A stretch of DNA of 64,000 nucleotides from Candidatus Hodarchaeota archaeon (GCA_016840285.1 JAEOSR010000163.1:1-64000), one strand, 5' to 3'. Numbered from the stretch's first letter, positions 24,976 to 34,198 are shown. Notes: generated by a model not told the origin, from the sequence alone. Made by a program: numbers and translations.

Positions 24976-26352
24976 ATGAAAAAAATTGCATTTATAGGTG
25001 CTGGATCACTGGTTTTTGGTGAAACCCTCCTTACAGATATTCTAACTTTTCCTACCCTTCAGGATGAAATTATCTTATGTCTTGAAGATATAGATCCAAA
25101 AAGATTAGAAATCATGTATAAATATATGCAGAAATATCGTGAAGATAATCTTCACGTCCTTGAAGATGTAACGATTGAGAAGACCACTAATCAAAAAGAG
25201 GCTATTACTGACGCCAAATATATTATAAATGCAGTTCTTATTGGTGGCCTTGATGTCGTTAAGCATGATTTGGAAATCCCCTTCAAATATGGTGTGACTC
25301 AATGTGTAGGCGATACTTTAGGCCCTGGTGGGATATTTCGCTTTTTAAGAACCGTACCGTTTTTTGATAGTCTATTAGAAGATATAAGAATTCATGGATA
25401 TAATTCCGACGACTCCAAAGGATCAAAACCACTACTCTTAAACTATACAAATCCCATGGCAATGAATACTTGGTATTGCAACACACTATTCCCAGATTCG
25501 ACGATTGGATTGTGTCATGGAGTTTTTGGAACAGCAGCAGTTCTTGAAGCAGCTGTTCATCTTATGGGCGTGAATCCACAAGGCTTCGATTACTTATGTG
25601 CAGGGATAAATCATCTCGCTTGGTTCTTAAAAGTCCAATATTTGGATTCAAATTCCGAATGGCAAGATGCGTATCCTCTAATTCGAGAAGCAAGTAAATC
25701 TCAATACTTTTTGACAGATATCGAGAAACTCCGGGTAGATATGATGAATGCAACTGGGTACTTCATGACTGAATCCTCGGGTCATCTGAGTGAATACCTT
25801 CCATATTACCGGAAGCGATCCGATTTATTAGAGAAGTATAAAGGAGATGGCTTTTATGCAGAGCTCGATCATGCTTTAGATTATAATGAGCAGAAAGACG
25901 CCCAAAATAATCTTGCGAAAGAATTTAATGAAAAATTAAACCAAGATAAACTCCCACTCAAAGAAATTCCTTCATGGGAATATGCTCCACTAATTATTAA
26001 TGCAATGGAGAGCAGTTCACCAGTACGAATAAATGGTAATGTCTTAAACAAAGGTTACATTACGAATCTCCCACTTAATTGTTGTGTTGAAGTTCCGATC
26101 TTTTTTGATAGTTTGGGGCCGCATCCTCAAGGAGGAATTGAACTGCCTACGGTTTGCCAAGCTCTGTGTATGTCAAATATCATGGTTCAGAAAGCAGCAG
26201 TCGAAGGGGCACTCACTTTCGATCGAGAGAGAGTTTATCAGGCTGTATTACTTGATCCAAACACTGCCAGTGTCTGTTCGCCCGTTGAGATACGTGAGAT
26301 GGTCGATGAATTATTTGAAGTAGAAAAAACATGGCTCCCTCAATTTGAGTGA
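24976..26352 (+). CDS. Glycoside hydrolase family 4 protein (alpha-glucosidase/alpha-galactosidase type)
   Basis: A 458-residue GH4 enzyme, a family that cleaves glycosides through NAD-dependent redox chemistry with a divalent metal. The N-terminal NAD site is KIAFIGAGSLVFGETLLTD; NYTNPMAMNTW and the metal-binding cysteine of GLCHGVFGTA and histidine of AGINHLAWF are present, then a conserved E..P.YF-like ESSGHLSEYLPYYRK block. Which sugar linkage is split cannot be decided. No sugar transporter is nearby. A good housekeeping-style gene, possibly for intracellular oligosaccharides. Confidence 0.9.
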   Translation: MKKIAFIGAGSLVFGETLLTDILTFPTLQDEIILCLEDIDPKRLEIMYKYMQKYREDNLHVLEDVTIEKTTNQKEAITDAKYIINAVLIGGLDVVKHDLEIPFKYGVTQCVGDTLGPGGIFRFLRTVPFFDSLLEDIRIHGYNSDDSKGSKPLLLNYTNPMAMNTWYCNTLFPDSTIGLCHGVFGTAAVLEAAVHLMGVNPQGFDYLCAGINHLAWFLKVQYLDSNSEWQDAYPLIREASKSQYFLTDIEKLRVDMMNATGYFMTESSGHLSEYLPYYRKRSDLLEKYKGDGFYAELDHALDYNEQKDAQNNLAKEFNEKLNQDKLPLKEIPSWEYAPLIINAMESSSPVRINGNVLNKGYITNLPLNCCVEVPIFFDSLGPHPQGGIELPTVCQALCMSNIMVQKAAVEGALTFDRERVYQAVLLDPNTASVCSPVEIREMVDELFEVEKTWLPQFE

Positions 26353-26392
26353 GGAGTTAAAGGGGATTTGAGTAGTATCTCTCAAGTATTGA

Positions 26393-27463
26393 TTAGATAC
26401 TAGATACGTGATAAAAATATCTTTTCTGCAATTGATTATCGATCCTATAGACACACCTCTTTCCATCAGCAATCCGATCTTCACAAAGATCGAGATTACC
26501 TTCCGTTTCAAACATTTCTCGTAATTCATTCCCAATAGAAATTTCTCGTTCCCATATATCCCTCGCATTTTGGGTAAAATCTAGTACTGTATAAGACAAA
26601 TTATTGTGTTTCAAAGCTTGGGCCATTTTGGTTTGATTGGGTTCTAAAATATGTTGGTGTTCTTTGGATTCTATAATTTGGGCGAAGAATATTACCAATT
26701 GCCCATTTGGTTTTAATAGTTCTTTTAGCTTAGATATGGTTACTTCTAAGTCAACTACATTGGTTGGATAAAGAGTATCTATAGCATAAATTGCAGTAAA
26801 GGATGACTGTGGAAAAGAAAGGTCATTTATATTACCTACTTGAAATCCTAAAGCATCTTCACTTGGATTTGTGTTGGTTTTCGCCCATTGAATAAGCTGT
26901 TCAGCGAAATCTATTCCAGTGATCTTAGCGTCCGTCTTCATCTGAATGTATTCTGTTACTTTTCCCAATCCACATCCTAAGTCTAAGACTGAATCCTTGG
27001 AATTCAGATTTAGTCTCGAAATGAGTGTTTCTAGTTGATCCATATCAAGAACATTGAACTGAAAAAGGTTTTTTCCAAACACTTTTTCACAGAACAGAGC
27101 ATATGCTTTACTTTTGGCACATCTAAGGAGATTATTATTATACCAATCAATCATCTGTTTAGAGTGAATTACTTTTCCTACTTTTATCCCAATTTTAGTA
27201 AGCTTAAGTTCGGTTCCATCGTAAACAATTAGATTTTTTGTAATTAATGAATTAATTGCAGAATCGGAATCTATGTTCTTCTCAGATACCATTCTAAGTT
27301 TTTTGATGCCTTCTGCTGTTAGAGTAATCTTTAGACTTTCAGAAATTGTTATTTCTTTTGTTTTAGGATCTCTATCTCTCGTTTCGAGTTCACTGATTAT
27401 CCCCAAAACTGTTTTCTCATTCTCTGTTAAATGAGCGTCTTCTTTTGTGGTTGTCATTATCAT
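26393..27463 (-). CDS. SAM-dependent methyltransferase with N-terminal winged-helix region
   Basis: A 356-residue class I methyltransferase. Motif I is VLDLGCGLGKVTEYI (about residues 159-173), the acidic residue after strand two is in ITGIDFAEQLI, and the motif-II region is AIYAIDTLYPTN. Residues 1-100 look like a winged-helix unit (ITLTAEGIKKLRMVSEK and LTKIGIKVGKVI), as seen in small-molecule methyltransferases. Substrate unknown. It is convergent with the GH4 gene, separated by 40 bp. Two ATG codons six bases apart make the exact start uncertain. Confidence 0.78.
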   Translation of the reverse strand: MIMTTTKEDAHLTENEKTVLGIISELETRDRDPKTKEITISESLKITLTAEGIKKLRMVSEKNIDSDSAINSLITKNLIVYDGTELKLTKIGIKVGKVIHSKQMIDWYNNNLLRCAKSKAYALFCEKVFGKNLFQFNVLDMDQLETLISRLNLNSKDSVLDLGCGLGKVTEYIQMKTDAKITGIDFAEQLIQWAKTNTNPSEDALGFQVGNINDLSFPQSSFTAIYAIDTLYPTNVVDLEVTISKLKELLKPNGQLVIFFAQIIESKEHQHILEPNQTKMAQALKHNNLSYTVLDFTQNARDIWEREISIGNELREMFETEGNLDLCEDRIADGKRCVYRIDNQLQKRYFYHVSSI

Positions 27464-27596
27464 TTCACTTTGTTTAATTTGAGGTTATTAAGAAAAAATC
27501 AATTTCATTATAAACCAACTGAATGGGGCAAAATGGCTTCCACGAGTACAGAAGGTCAAGTGTTAAGTTTTCTAATGAATGATTATATGGAAAGAA

Positions 27597-29132
27597 TTAG
27601 AGGTACATGGCTGATTCTACTATCTCAGCTATATCTTTAATCTGCAATGGGATGGATTTCTTTCGAGATGTGAGATGGAAATTCATTTGACACTGTGGAC
27701 AAGCTGTTGTTAAGAAATCCACATTAATTGGAACCACATCTTCCTTTATTCTTGTGTGAGCAGATTCCATGCTCACTTGATGATTAAATGTCCAAAGGCC
27801 CCCTCCTCCTCCACAACATCGTGATTTTTCTCTGTTAAACGGCATTTCAACAAGCTCTAAGCTAGGTATGGCTTTTAAGACATTGCGAGGAGCGTCATAA
27901 ACATTACAGTGCCTCCCTAAGGAACATGGGTCATGATAAGTTACCTTTTGGCCAAACTCCCTTAGTTCTATCTCTCCGTTCTTTATCTTTTTTTCAAGGA
28001 ATTGGGTTGAATGAAATGTCTTACAAGGTAGTGAAACATCAAGAATCTCAGGATATAATCTTGTGAAGGTATAATAACATCCTGCACATGAAGTAATTAA
28101 TGACTCAGCTTTTGTTTTTTTAATCCTATTGATGAGTTCATGTGCTACATGTTTTGCTTCATCCCACAGCCCAGAAGCAATTAAAACGTAACCACAACAT
28201 CCTTCATCTTTTCCTAACGTTGTAAAGTTTTCATTCGTATGCTTTAAGATGTTAAAAAAGGATTTAGCTGCGTTCGGAGTTCTATTCGCTACCACGCAAC
28301 CAACAAAATAGAGATTGTCCGCATGTTGTGGTAGCTTTGTTATGTTTAGATCTTTCATCCAAGCGAGACGACGATTGGCTGAAACACCGCTCGGATCTCC
28401 AAAGTCTAAGATATTTTTCGCTGTCGAATGAAAAACTCGTGGGGCCATATTGTTTTCTACAATATACCGTCTCATTCGAACAATCGCTTCATGAAGATCA
28501 ACTTTTTGAAAACACTCTCCAAAACAGCGTCCACACTTGCTGCAAGTATATAAAATGTCAACAATTTTATGTGTAAGATTCAATTCTCCTTTCATCACCC
28601 CTTTGATTAATAATCCTCTACCTCTCGCGGAATAGGTTTCTATTCCATCAAAGGAAGGAGTTACAGTACAATAATCACTACATATGGAAGATTGGAGGCA
28701 AGTGTTCCCAAATTTTTGTAGAAACAGTGTTTGTACAGCTAAAGAGAAATTTCGATAGGTTCCATGTCCGATACGACGAAGTTCAGACAAATGTTCATTT
28801 ATATCTGATTTTACTCTCTTATTCGTGACATCTTTATTAGGAGTAGGAATTTTTATATCATCTAACAATATTATTGTATTAGAACTTGTAAAAGTAGATG
28901 GGATTTGATCTCCTCTTTGAATTAGTGTTACATTCTCTTTCTCCACACTTTCTAAGATTTTTTCTTTTTGATCTGATGTATACACTTTAACCACAATATC
29001 AGGCATTGGATAAGCCTGATCCATGAAAATTTTTTCAAATGAATAAACATAACGGTCTTCTAAGTCAGTTAAGACATGAATTTTTGTTGAGGTCCGTTTT
29101 AACTGTTCAATGAGTGTTTTCTGTGATACCAT
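27597..29132 (-). CDS. HdrD/GlcF-like Fe-S oxidoreductase with a vestigial GlcD-type segment
   Basis: A 511-residue protein with cysteines C145, C151, C155 and CSKCGRCFGEC (197-207) for [4Fe-4S] clusters and two CCG domains: GCVV with EGCCGYV and SCAGCYY, then DPCSLGRHC, SRCCGGGGG and ACPQCQMNF. CCG pairs hold noncubane clusters in heterodisulfide reductases. Residues 25-75 resemble the start of a GlcD-type FAD domain (PDIVVKVYTSDQKEKIL then a RGD turn), but the rest of that domain is absent. Such proteins take electrons from ETF or acyl-CoA dehydrogenases in anaerobes. It is divergent from the dienoyl-CoA hydratase gene, so a link to this pathway is plausible. Confidence 0.8.
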   Translation of the reverse strand: MVSQKTLIEQLKRTSTKIHVLTDLEDRYVYSFEKIFMDQAYPMPDIVVKVYTSDQKEKILESVEKENVTLIQRGDQIPSTFTSSNTIILLDDIKIPTPNKDVTNKRVKSDINEHLSELRRIGHGTYRNFSLAVQTLFLQKFGNTCLQSSICSDYCTVTPSFDGIETYSARGRGLLIKGVMKGELNLTHKIVDILYTCSKCGRCFGECFQKVDLHEAIVRMRRYIVENNMAPRVFHSTAKNILDFGDPSGVSANRRLAWMKDLNITKLPQHADNLYFVGCVVANRTPNAAKSFFNILKHTNENFTTLGKDEGCCGYVLIASGLWDEAKHVAHELINRIKKTKAESLITSCAGCYYTFTRLYPEILDVSLPCKTFHSTQFLEKKIKNGEIELREFGQKVTYHDPCSLGRHCNVYDAPRNVLKAIPSLELVEMPFNREKSRCCGGGGGLWTFNHQVSMESAHTRIKEDVVPINVDFLTTACPQCQMNFHLTSRKKSIPLQIKDIAEIVESAMYL

Positions 29133-29310
29133 GTTAGTGAAGCTTGAGAGTAGAAGGTTTTTATTAATTTCCTAAAATCATTGTGAAAATCAGTGAATGA
29201 CTCTCGATTTATGAATAGGATGTAAAATCTCATTGAGTGTAAATTCTGAAGGTTTTACTCTTTTTCTACACTTTTAAAAGTATGAGACACAGAATAATGG
29301 TGATAATAAA

Positions 29311-30078
29311 TTGGCAAACGATTTAATTCAAGTTGAGAAAAGTAATGACATTGGAAAAATAGTCTTTAATAATGGGGACTGGAATATTTTAAACATTGCA
29401 ATGATGAAACAAATTAACGAAGCACTTGAGAGCTTCCTAAAAGACCAGTCTCTTAAAGCGGTCGTGATTGGCCATAATGGAAGATCTTTTTCTGCAGGAG
29501 TCGATGTGGGTGAACATATGGGTAATTTAGCTCCAAAAATGCTGAAAGAATTTCATGAAATGTTCAAAAAGTTAAATCGATTGAATTGTCTGACAATTGC
29601 TAGTGTTAAGGGAGCTGCTCTCGGTGGGGGGTGTGAGGTGGCAGTATTCTGTGATATCGTCCTAGCTTCAGAGAAAGCCAAGTTTGGACAACCTGAGATA
29701 AAGGTAGGTGTTTTTCCACCTATATCAGTACTAATTTTCCCCTATCTTACAGGCCACAAGAAAGCATATGAACTTCTCCTCCAAGGAGAAACAATTAGTG
29801 CCAACGAGGCATATCGCCTTGGTTTAGTCAATCATGTGTTTCCAATTGAGTCGTACGAACAAGAATTTGACCAGTTTCTTGAACGGTTTGGGAAGCTAAG
29901 TACAGTGGTATTACACCATACCAAAAAAGCAATTCGGTTAGGTTTTGCCGATGATTTTGATTCTCAAATCGATAAAGTAGAAGATTATTACCTGACTGAG
30001 CTCATGAAAACCCATGATGCGAATGAAGGATTACAAGCATTTGTTGAAAAACGTCCTCCCGAATGGAAAAATCGTTAG
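29311..30078 (+). CDS. dch: Cyclohexa-1,5-diene-1-carbonyl-CoA hydratase (BzdW/Dch)
   Basis: A 255-residue crotonase that adds water to the product of benzoyl-CoA reductase. The signature of this subfamily is clear: SFSAGVDVGEHMGNLAPKML, GAALGGGCEVAVFCD, FGQPEIKVGVFPPISVLIFP and the loss of the usual GTQ turn. Both the GCEVA and QPEI glutamates are present. TTG 29311 has GGTGA seven bases upstream. It lies 137 bp ahead of the matching dehydrogenase at 30215, the order seen in bacterial bzdWX. About 15 kb separates it from the reductase operon. Confidence 0.88.
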   Translation: MANDLIQVEKSNDIGKIVFNNGDWNILNIAMMKQINEALESFLKDQSLKAVVIGHNGRSFSAGVDVGEHMGNLAPKMLKEFHEMFKKLNRLNCLTIASVKGAALGGGCEVAVFCDIVLASEKAKFGQPEIKVGVFPPISVLIFPYLTGHKKAYELLLQGETISANEAYRLGLVNHVFPIESYEQEFDQFLERFGKLSTVVLHHTKKAIRLGFADDFDSQIDKVEDYYLTELMKTHDANEGLQAFVEKRPPEWKNR

Positions 30079-30214
30079 ATGATTTAATAAAGCAAATATC
30101 TGTTCTCTAACTATACTTAATAAAAATAGATCTAAATTGTCTCTAATAAGAAGAATAGTCTTGTAACAAGAATTAAAAATCAGACTCAAATTCACAACAA
30201 ATTAAGGGATAAAC

Positions 30215-31261
30215 ATGAAAGCAGCTGTTTTTGAAAAAGTAAAAACCCCGATGAAAATTGATGAAAATTATCCTTCTCCTGATATTTCTGGAAAATCAGG
30301 ACAAGTCATATTAAATATTGAGGCGTGTGGTGTTTGTCACACCGATTTAGGCTTCCTAGACCATGGTGTTCCAACAGGAAAAGCCCCACCATTGATCTTA
30401 GGACATGAAATGTCAGGAAAAGTAGTGGAGATTAATGATGATGTCACCTCTTTCAAAAAGGGTGACCATGTTCTTGTTCCTGCGGTGATATCCTGTGGAA
30501 ACTGTTTCTATTGTAGAATTGGACGTGAAAATATTTGCTCAAATCAAACGTTCTTTGGGAGTAATGTTGATGGAGGTTTTGCAGAGCAAATAATGGTTCC
30601 AGCAAAAGATATCTTTCATCTTCCTCATGAAATTCCTTTAGAAGAAGGGTGCATCATTTCAGATGCAGTATCAACCCCTTATCATGCGGTCAAGAATCGT
30701 GGTCAAGTGAGACCAGGAGACTGGGCCGTTGTGATTGGATGTGGCGGAATAGGGTTGAATGTTGTACAAAATATCAAAGCTGCTGGTGGATTAGCCATTG
30801 CTCTTGATATTATCCCGAAGAAATTAGAGGTTGCGAAACAACTTGGGGCTGTCGAAACAATCTTAACTAAAGATTTAGACAAGAGAGCTATTGTTAGTAC
30901 AATAAGAAAAATCACAGGAGGAGGAGCAGACGTTGCTTTTGAAGCAATAGGACACCCTGCAACTTTTACTCAAGCTTTTGACAGCCTGAGGAAAGGAGGA
31001 AGACTGGTTGCAGTTGGATATTCTCCGAAACGTTGGGATGGCTTTAACATAGGACGTGTCATGTTTTACGAAATGGAATTAGTAGGGAGTTTAGGATGCC
31101 GTACTGTGGATTATCCACGAATAATCGAGTTAGTTAAGAATAAAACATTAGTCGTTGAACCTTTGGTAACAGGAAAAAATCCTCTTTCAGAAATCAATGA
31201 AGCATTTGATATTATGCGCCGTGGTGAAGGAATTCGGACAGTTATTTTATGTCAAAAGTAA
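30215..31261 (+). CDS. had: 6-hydroxycyclohex-1-ene-1-carbonyl-CoA dehydrogenase (BzdX/Had)
   Basis: A 348-residue zinc-dependent medium-chain dehydrogenase producing 6-oxocyclohex-1-ene-1-carbonyl-CoA. Catalytic zinc ligands are in EACGVCHTDLG and GHEMSGKV, structural zinc cysteines in CGNCFYCRIGRENIC, and the nucleotide motif is VVIGCGGIGLNVVQNI. The segment FLDHGVPTGKAPPLILGHEM is characteristic of Had proteins. It follows dch directly and is followed 40 bp later by the thiolase gene. Without this context it could be called a general alcohol dehydrogenase; the neighbour makes the specific call likely. Confidence 0.87.
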   Translation: MKAAVFEKVKTPMKIDENYPSPDISGKSGQVILNIEACGVCHTDLGFLDHGVPTGKAPPLILGHEMSGKVVEINDDVTSFKKGDHVLVPAVISCGNCFYCRIGRENICSNQTFFGSNVDGGFAEQIMVPAKDIFHLPHEIPLEEGCIISDAVSTPYHAVKNRGQVRPGDWAVVIGCGGIGLNVVQNIKAAGGLAIALDIIPKKLEVAKQLGAVETILTKDLDKRAIVSTIRKITGGGADVAFEAIGHPATFTQAFDSLRKGGRLVAVGYSPKRWDGFNIGRVMFYEMELVGSLGCRTVDYPRIIELVKNKTLVVEPLVTGKNPLSEINEAFDIMRRGEGIRTVILCQK

Positions 31262-31301
31262 GTCATTCTTTTTATTTTTCCACTTTAGGATTTGAAATGT
31301 T

Positions 31302-32450
31302 ATGAAAGTAGGCATTGTTGGTATTGGCCACAGTAGATTCGGTAGACGAGATGATGTTACCGTTCAAGAGCTTGCCTTTGAGTCTTTTGTCGAAGCCCTA
31401 AATGATGCAAAAATCCAGCGGCAAGATATCGATGCAACCATTATTGGAGCCTCACCAGTTTATATGACTCAACGAAGTATTGCTGGACCAATCACTGAAT
31501 ATCTTGGTTTAAACCCACAACCCGTTTGGCTCACAGAAGCAGCTTGCAGTAGTTCTGCAGTCGCTTTACGAACCGCATACGCCTTAATATCTTCACGAAT
31601 GCATGAAATCGTCTTGGTCTTGGGTGTACAGAAGATGCTAGAAAATCCTACATCGGAAGTCCTGAAAATTATGGGGCGTAGTGGAGATGTTCAATGGGAG
31701 GCTCCTTTTGGGACAACTTTTGCTAATTATTACGCAATGTATGCAAACTCCCATATGGCGAAATATGGCACAACATCGGAACAGCTTGCTGCTGTGGCTG
31801 TGAAAAATCATCATTATGGAGCAATGAACCCGCTAGCAATGTTCCAAAAGGAGATTACAATAAAAAAAGCACTAGAATCAAGAATTATCGCCTCTCCGCT
31901 ACATCTTTATGATTGCTGTGCCAATGCTGATGGTTCTGCTGCACTTGTTGTAACAAATGAAGAAAAAGCTAAACAACTCTCTGATACACCAATTTGGGTC
32001 TCTGGTCTTGGTGCCGCTACTGCTCCTTTTTCTCTATTAACTCGTCCAGAGTTGGACACATTATCTAGTGCTGTTGAAGCCTCAAAAATGGCATATGCTC
32101 AGGCCAAAGTTCAACCCAGTGATATTGATGTTGCAGAAGTTCATGACTGCTTTACTATTGCTGAAATAATGGCTTATGAGGATTTAGGCTTTACTGAGAG
32201 AGGAAAGGGAGGAAAGTTTATCGAGGAAGGTGAGACTTATGTAGGAGGCAAAACTCCAGTAAACGTTGATGGAGGTTTGAAAGCAAAGGGTCACCCTGTT
32301 GGAGCGACTGGTTGTTCACAAGTTTATGGAATTGTCAAACAACTTCGAGAAGAAGCGGGAAAGAGTCAAGTTGACGGAGCACAAATAGGATTAACCCATA
32401 ATGTCGGTGGTCACGGGCAATATTGTGTTGTACATCTGTTTTCGAGGTGA
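31302..32450 (+). CDS. Thiolase (SCP2/archaeal acetyl-CoA acetyltransferase type)
   Basis: A 382-residue thiolase-fold enzyme cleaving 3-oxoacyl-CoA with coenzyme A. The nucleophilic cysteine is in TEAACSSSAVALR near residue 82; the later histidines are in EVHDCFTIAE and KAKGHPVGATGC, with HNVGGHGQYC near the end. This group typically works with a small OB-fold partner (DUF35), and exactly such a domain begins 5 bp later as the N-terminus of the next protein. The stop codon lies inside the ribosome site of that gene, so the two are coupled. In the benzoyl-CoA pathway it could cleave 3-oxopimeloyl-CoA to glutaryl-CoA and acetyl-CoA. Confidence 0.88.
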   Translation: MKVGIVGIGHSRFGRRDDVTVQELAFESFVEALNDAKIQRQDIDATIIGASPVYMTQRSIAGPITEYLGLNPQPVWLTEAACSSSAVALRTAYALISSRMHEIVLVLGVQKMLENPTSEVLKIMGRSGDVQWEAPFGTTFANYYAMYANSHMAKYGTTSEQLAAVAVKNHHYGAMNPLAMFQKEITIKKALESRIIASPLHLYDCCANADGSAALVVTNEEKAKQLSDTPIWVSGLGAATAPFSLLTRPELDTLSSAVEASKMAYAQAKVQPSDIDVAEVHDCFTIAEIMAYEDLGFTERGKGGKFIEEGETYVGGKTPVNVDGGLKAKGHPVGATGCSQVYGIVKQLREEAGKSQVDGAQIGLTHNVGGHGQYCVVHLFSR

Positions 32451-32454
32451 TAAA

Positions 32455-33666
32455 ATGAAACAATTTGGGTATAAAGACTATATTTCTCAATCAAAGATTG
32501 GAGAGCGCTTTCTGGAAGCTTTAAGAGAAGGAAAGTTGGAGGGAACCAAGTGTAGCAAATGTTCTACTCTTTATTATCCTCCTAGAGCCAATTGCAAAGA
32601 ATGTCTTACTGATGAGTTTATAGAACCTGCAGAGTTTTCTGGAGAAGGGAAAGTTTTATCATTTTCCGAAGTTCATGTTCCACCCGCTGGTTTTGAACGT
32701 TTCGCTCCGTACACAGTCACAGTTGTTGATTTAAAGGAAGGTGGGAGAGTTGTAGCCTGGATAGATGACGTTACTGAGCCACTTGAGATAGGTGAGGATG
32801 TACTAGTTAAACCAGAGGTCGTTGAGGGAGACAGGGTGATTTATCAGGTTCTAAGAGGGAAAGACATAACTATCTCTGCTGAAGAGATTGCTGTGACTGA
32901 AGAAACCACAGTTAAGTCAAAAAGGCTACTGGATAAGGTTGCTATTGTCACAGGAGCAGGGAAAGGAATAGGTAGAGAAATTGCCTTGAAGTTTGCAAGA
33001 GAAGGAGCAAAACTTGTCGTCGCGGCTAGGACACAATCAGATATTGATTCTCTTGTGGATGAGATTACACAATTAGGGACTGAAGCCTTTGCTATCCCCT
33101 GTGATGTTTCTAATGTTGAAGACGTGCATCGTTTAGTGAAAGGAGCACTGAATAAATTTCAAAAGATCGATATTCTGGTAAACAATGCTGGTATTTCTCG
33201 GAGCGCTTTAATTTCGAAAATGTCAGATGATCTCTGGAATTCAGTTATTAACATTAACTTAACAGGTACTTTCAACTGTGTTCGGGCCATATCTTCGCAC
33301 TTTATGGAGAAAAGGCCTCTTGGTGGAAAGATCATCAATTTCACATCTACCGCTGCAAAATTCGGTAATGTGGGCCAATCCGCATACGCTGCGTCCAAAT
33401 GGGGAATTATCGCCTTCTCAAAGACTGCAGCAAGAGAATTAGCTCGATATAAAGTTAACGTAAATTGTATCATGCCAGGATACATTGAAACAGCAATGAC
33501 AGCGGATACTCCCTCTGTATATAAGGAACAAACAATTGCTCAAATCCCACAAATGCGAATCGGATATCCAGACGATGTCGCAAAAGTAGCAGTCTTTCTG
33601 GCGTCCGAAGATTCTGATTATATGACAGGTGGAGTGGTTCAGGTCGATGGTGGCTTACGGATGTGA
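32455..33666 (+). CDS. Fusion of a DUF35 OB-fold/zinc-ribbon domain with a short-chain dehydrogenase
   Basis: A 403-residue fusion. Residues 1-60 are a rubredoxin-like zinc ribbon (C33, C36, C47, C50 in TKCSKC and CKEC), about 55-130 an OB-fold with AWIDDV and GEDVLVKPEVVEG, and from 158 a FabG-like SDR with TGAGKGIG, the NNAG motif, catalytic S-Y-K in STAAKFGNVGQSAYAASKWG and PGYIETAM. DUF35 domains bind thiolases and gate CoA substrates, so thiolase and 3-hydroxyacyl dehydrogenase activities may be joined in one complex. BbsA (DUF35), BbsB (thiolase) and BbsCD (SDRs) of anaerobic toluene breakdown are separate parts of the same kind. GAGGTGA precedes ATG 32455. Confidence 0.85.
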   Translation: MKQFGYKDYISQSKIGERFLEALREGKLEGTKCSKCSTLYYPPRANCKECLTDEFIEPAEFSGEGKVLSFSEVHVPPAGFERFAPYTVTVVDLKEGGRVVAWIDDVTEPLEIGEDVLVKPEVVEGDRVIYQVLRGKDITISAEEIAVTEETTVKSKRLLDKVAIVTGAGKGIGREIALKFAREGAKLVVAARTQSDIDSLVDEITQLGTEAFAIPCDVSNVEDVHRLVKGALNKFQKIDILVNNAGISRSALISKMSDDLWNSVININLTGTFNCVRAISSHFMEKRPLGGKIINFTSTAAKFGNVGQSAYAASKWGIIAFSKTAARELARYKVNVNCIMPGYIETAMTADTPSVYKEQTIAQIPQMRIGYPDDVAKVAVFLASEDSDYMTGGVVQVDGGLRM

Positions 33667-34063
33667 TAATCAATGTCAAGTATGTAATTTCTCAACCTCT
33701 TCTTCAAGAATACGTGTTTCCTTGTTAAGAAGGTTTCATTCTCTTTTTAAAGATTAAGAGTGCGGTTGAGGATAGAAGAATGACTATTGAAGTCCAAAAT
33801 GGAGAAGCTTGTGGGGTTGTGGGTTCAGAGCCATAGTCTTGATTAACCATGCATCTTTTCCTCCTGCTGAATAGGAGAAAGTTCACCCTGCAAGGGCAAA
33901 CCCACCATCCGCAGTTAATAGAAAAATGTTAACTAAACAAATAGTTCAGGCTGATGGTAGCTTAGGAATGTAAGTCACACTACCCCCTCTAGCAGAAAAA
34001 GCCAAACAAGCAAGATTTTTCCCTGATTGTTGTGTGGGTGAACTTTTAAGAAGAAAAAGGCGT
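33667..34063. other. 397-bp gap with a decayed SDR tail
   Basis: No intact gene is seen on either strand. Interrupted reading on the plus strand around 33781-33973 includes a fragment resembling SDR sequence (an LINHA segment near 33841) and a clear copy of the SDR C-terminus at 33926-33973. A T-rich stretch near 33736-33751 may end the thiolase-SDR transcript. Confidence 0.5.
33926..33973 (+). pseudogene. Remnant of the C-terminus of a short-chain dehydrogenase
   Basis: The last codons, read in one frame, give IVQADGSLGM and a stop, closely matching VVQVDGGLRM and the stop of the SDR fusion that ends 300 bp upstream (10 codons, seven identical). The DNA match GTTCAGG-TGATGGT-GCTTA is also strong. 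No complete SDR precedes it, so it is read as debris of a duplicated dehydrogenase. Confidence 0.5.
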
Positions 34064-34198
34064 TTATCCCCGCATAGTGAGAATTGGGCACTTTTCTGGA
34101 TCATCCAAGTCTAAACACGGTTTTTGCATGCCTTTATAAAACTTCTGACCAAGTTCCTTACACATTTGGTTTTCATCATCAAAGTGTGGACAAACCAT
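34064..34198 (-). CDS. 44-residue cysteine-rich miniprotein
   Basis: A short reading frame starting MVCPHFDDENQMCKELG, with four cysteines (3, 13, 28, 37) and a histidine at 5, and ending CPILTMRG. GGAG lies eight bases before the ATG on the minus strand, which supports translation. The spacing of C-P-H, C, P-C and K-C-P suggests a metal or Fe-S site. It sits just downstream of the wHTH-like gene at 34264 on the same strand. I do not recognise a family. Confidence 0.45.
   Translation of the reverse strand: MVCPHFDDENQMCKELGQKFYKGMQKPCLDLDDPEKCPILTMRG

Noticed and set aside
27533..27640. A 35-codon plus-strand frame behind GGGG
   Set aside because: It overlaps the 3' end of the HdrD-like gene antisense, is very short and has no recognisable motif.
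33781..33840. Start of a crotonase gene (MTIEVQNGE)
   Set aside because: The frame meets stops within 20 codons and no further crotonase motif follows.
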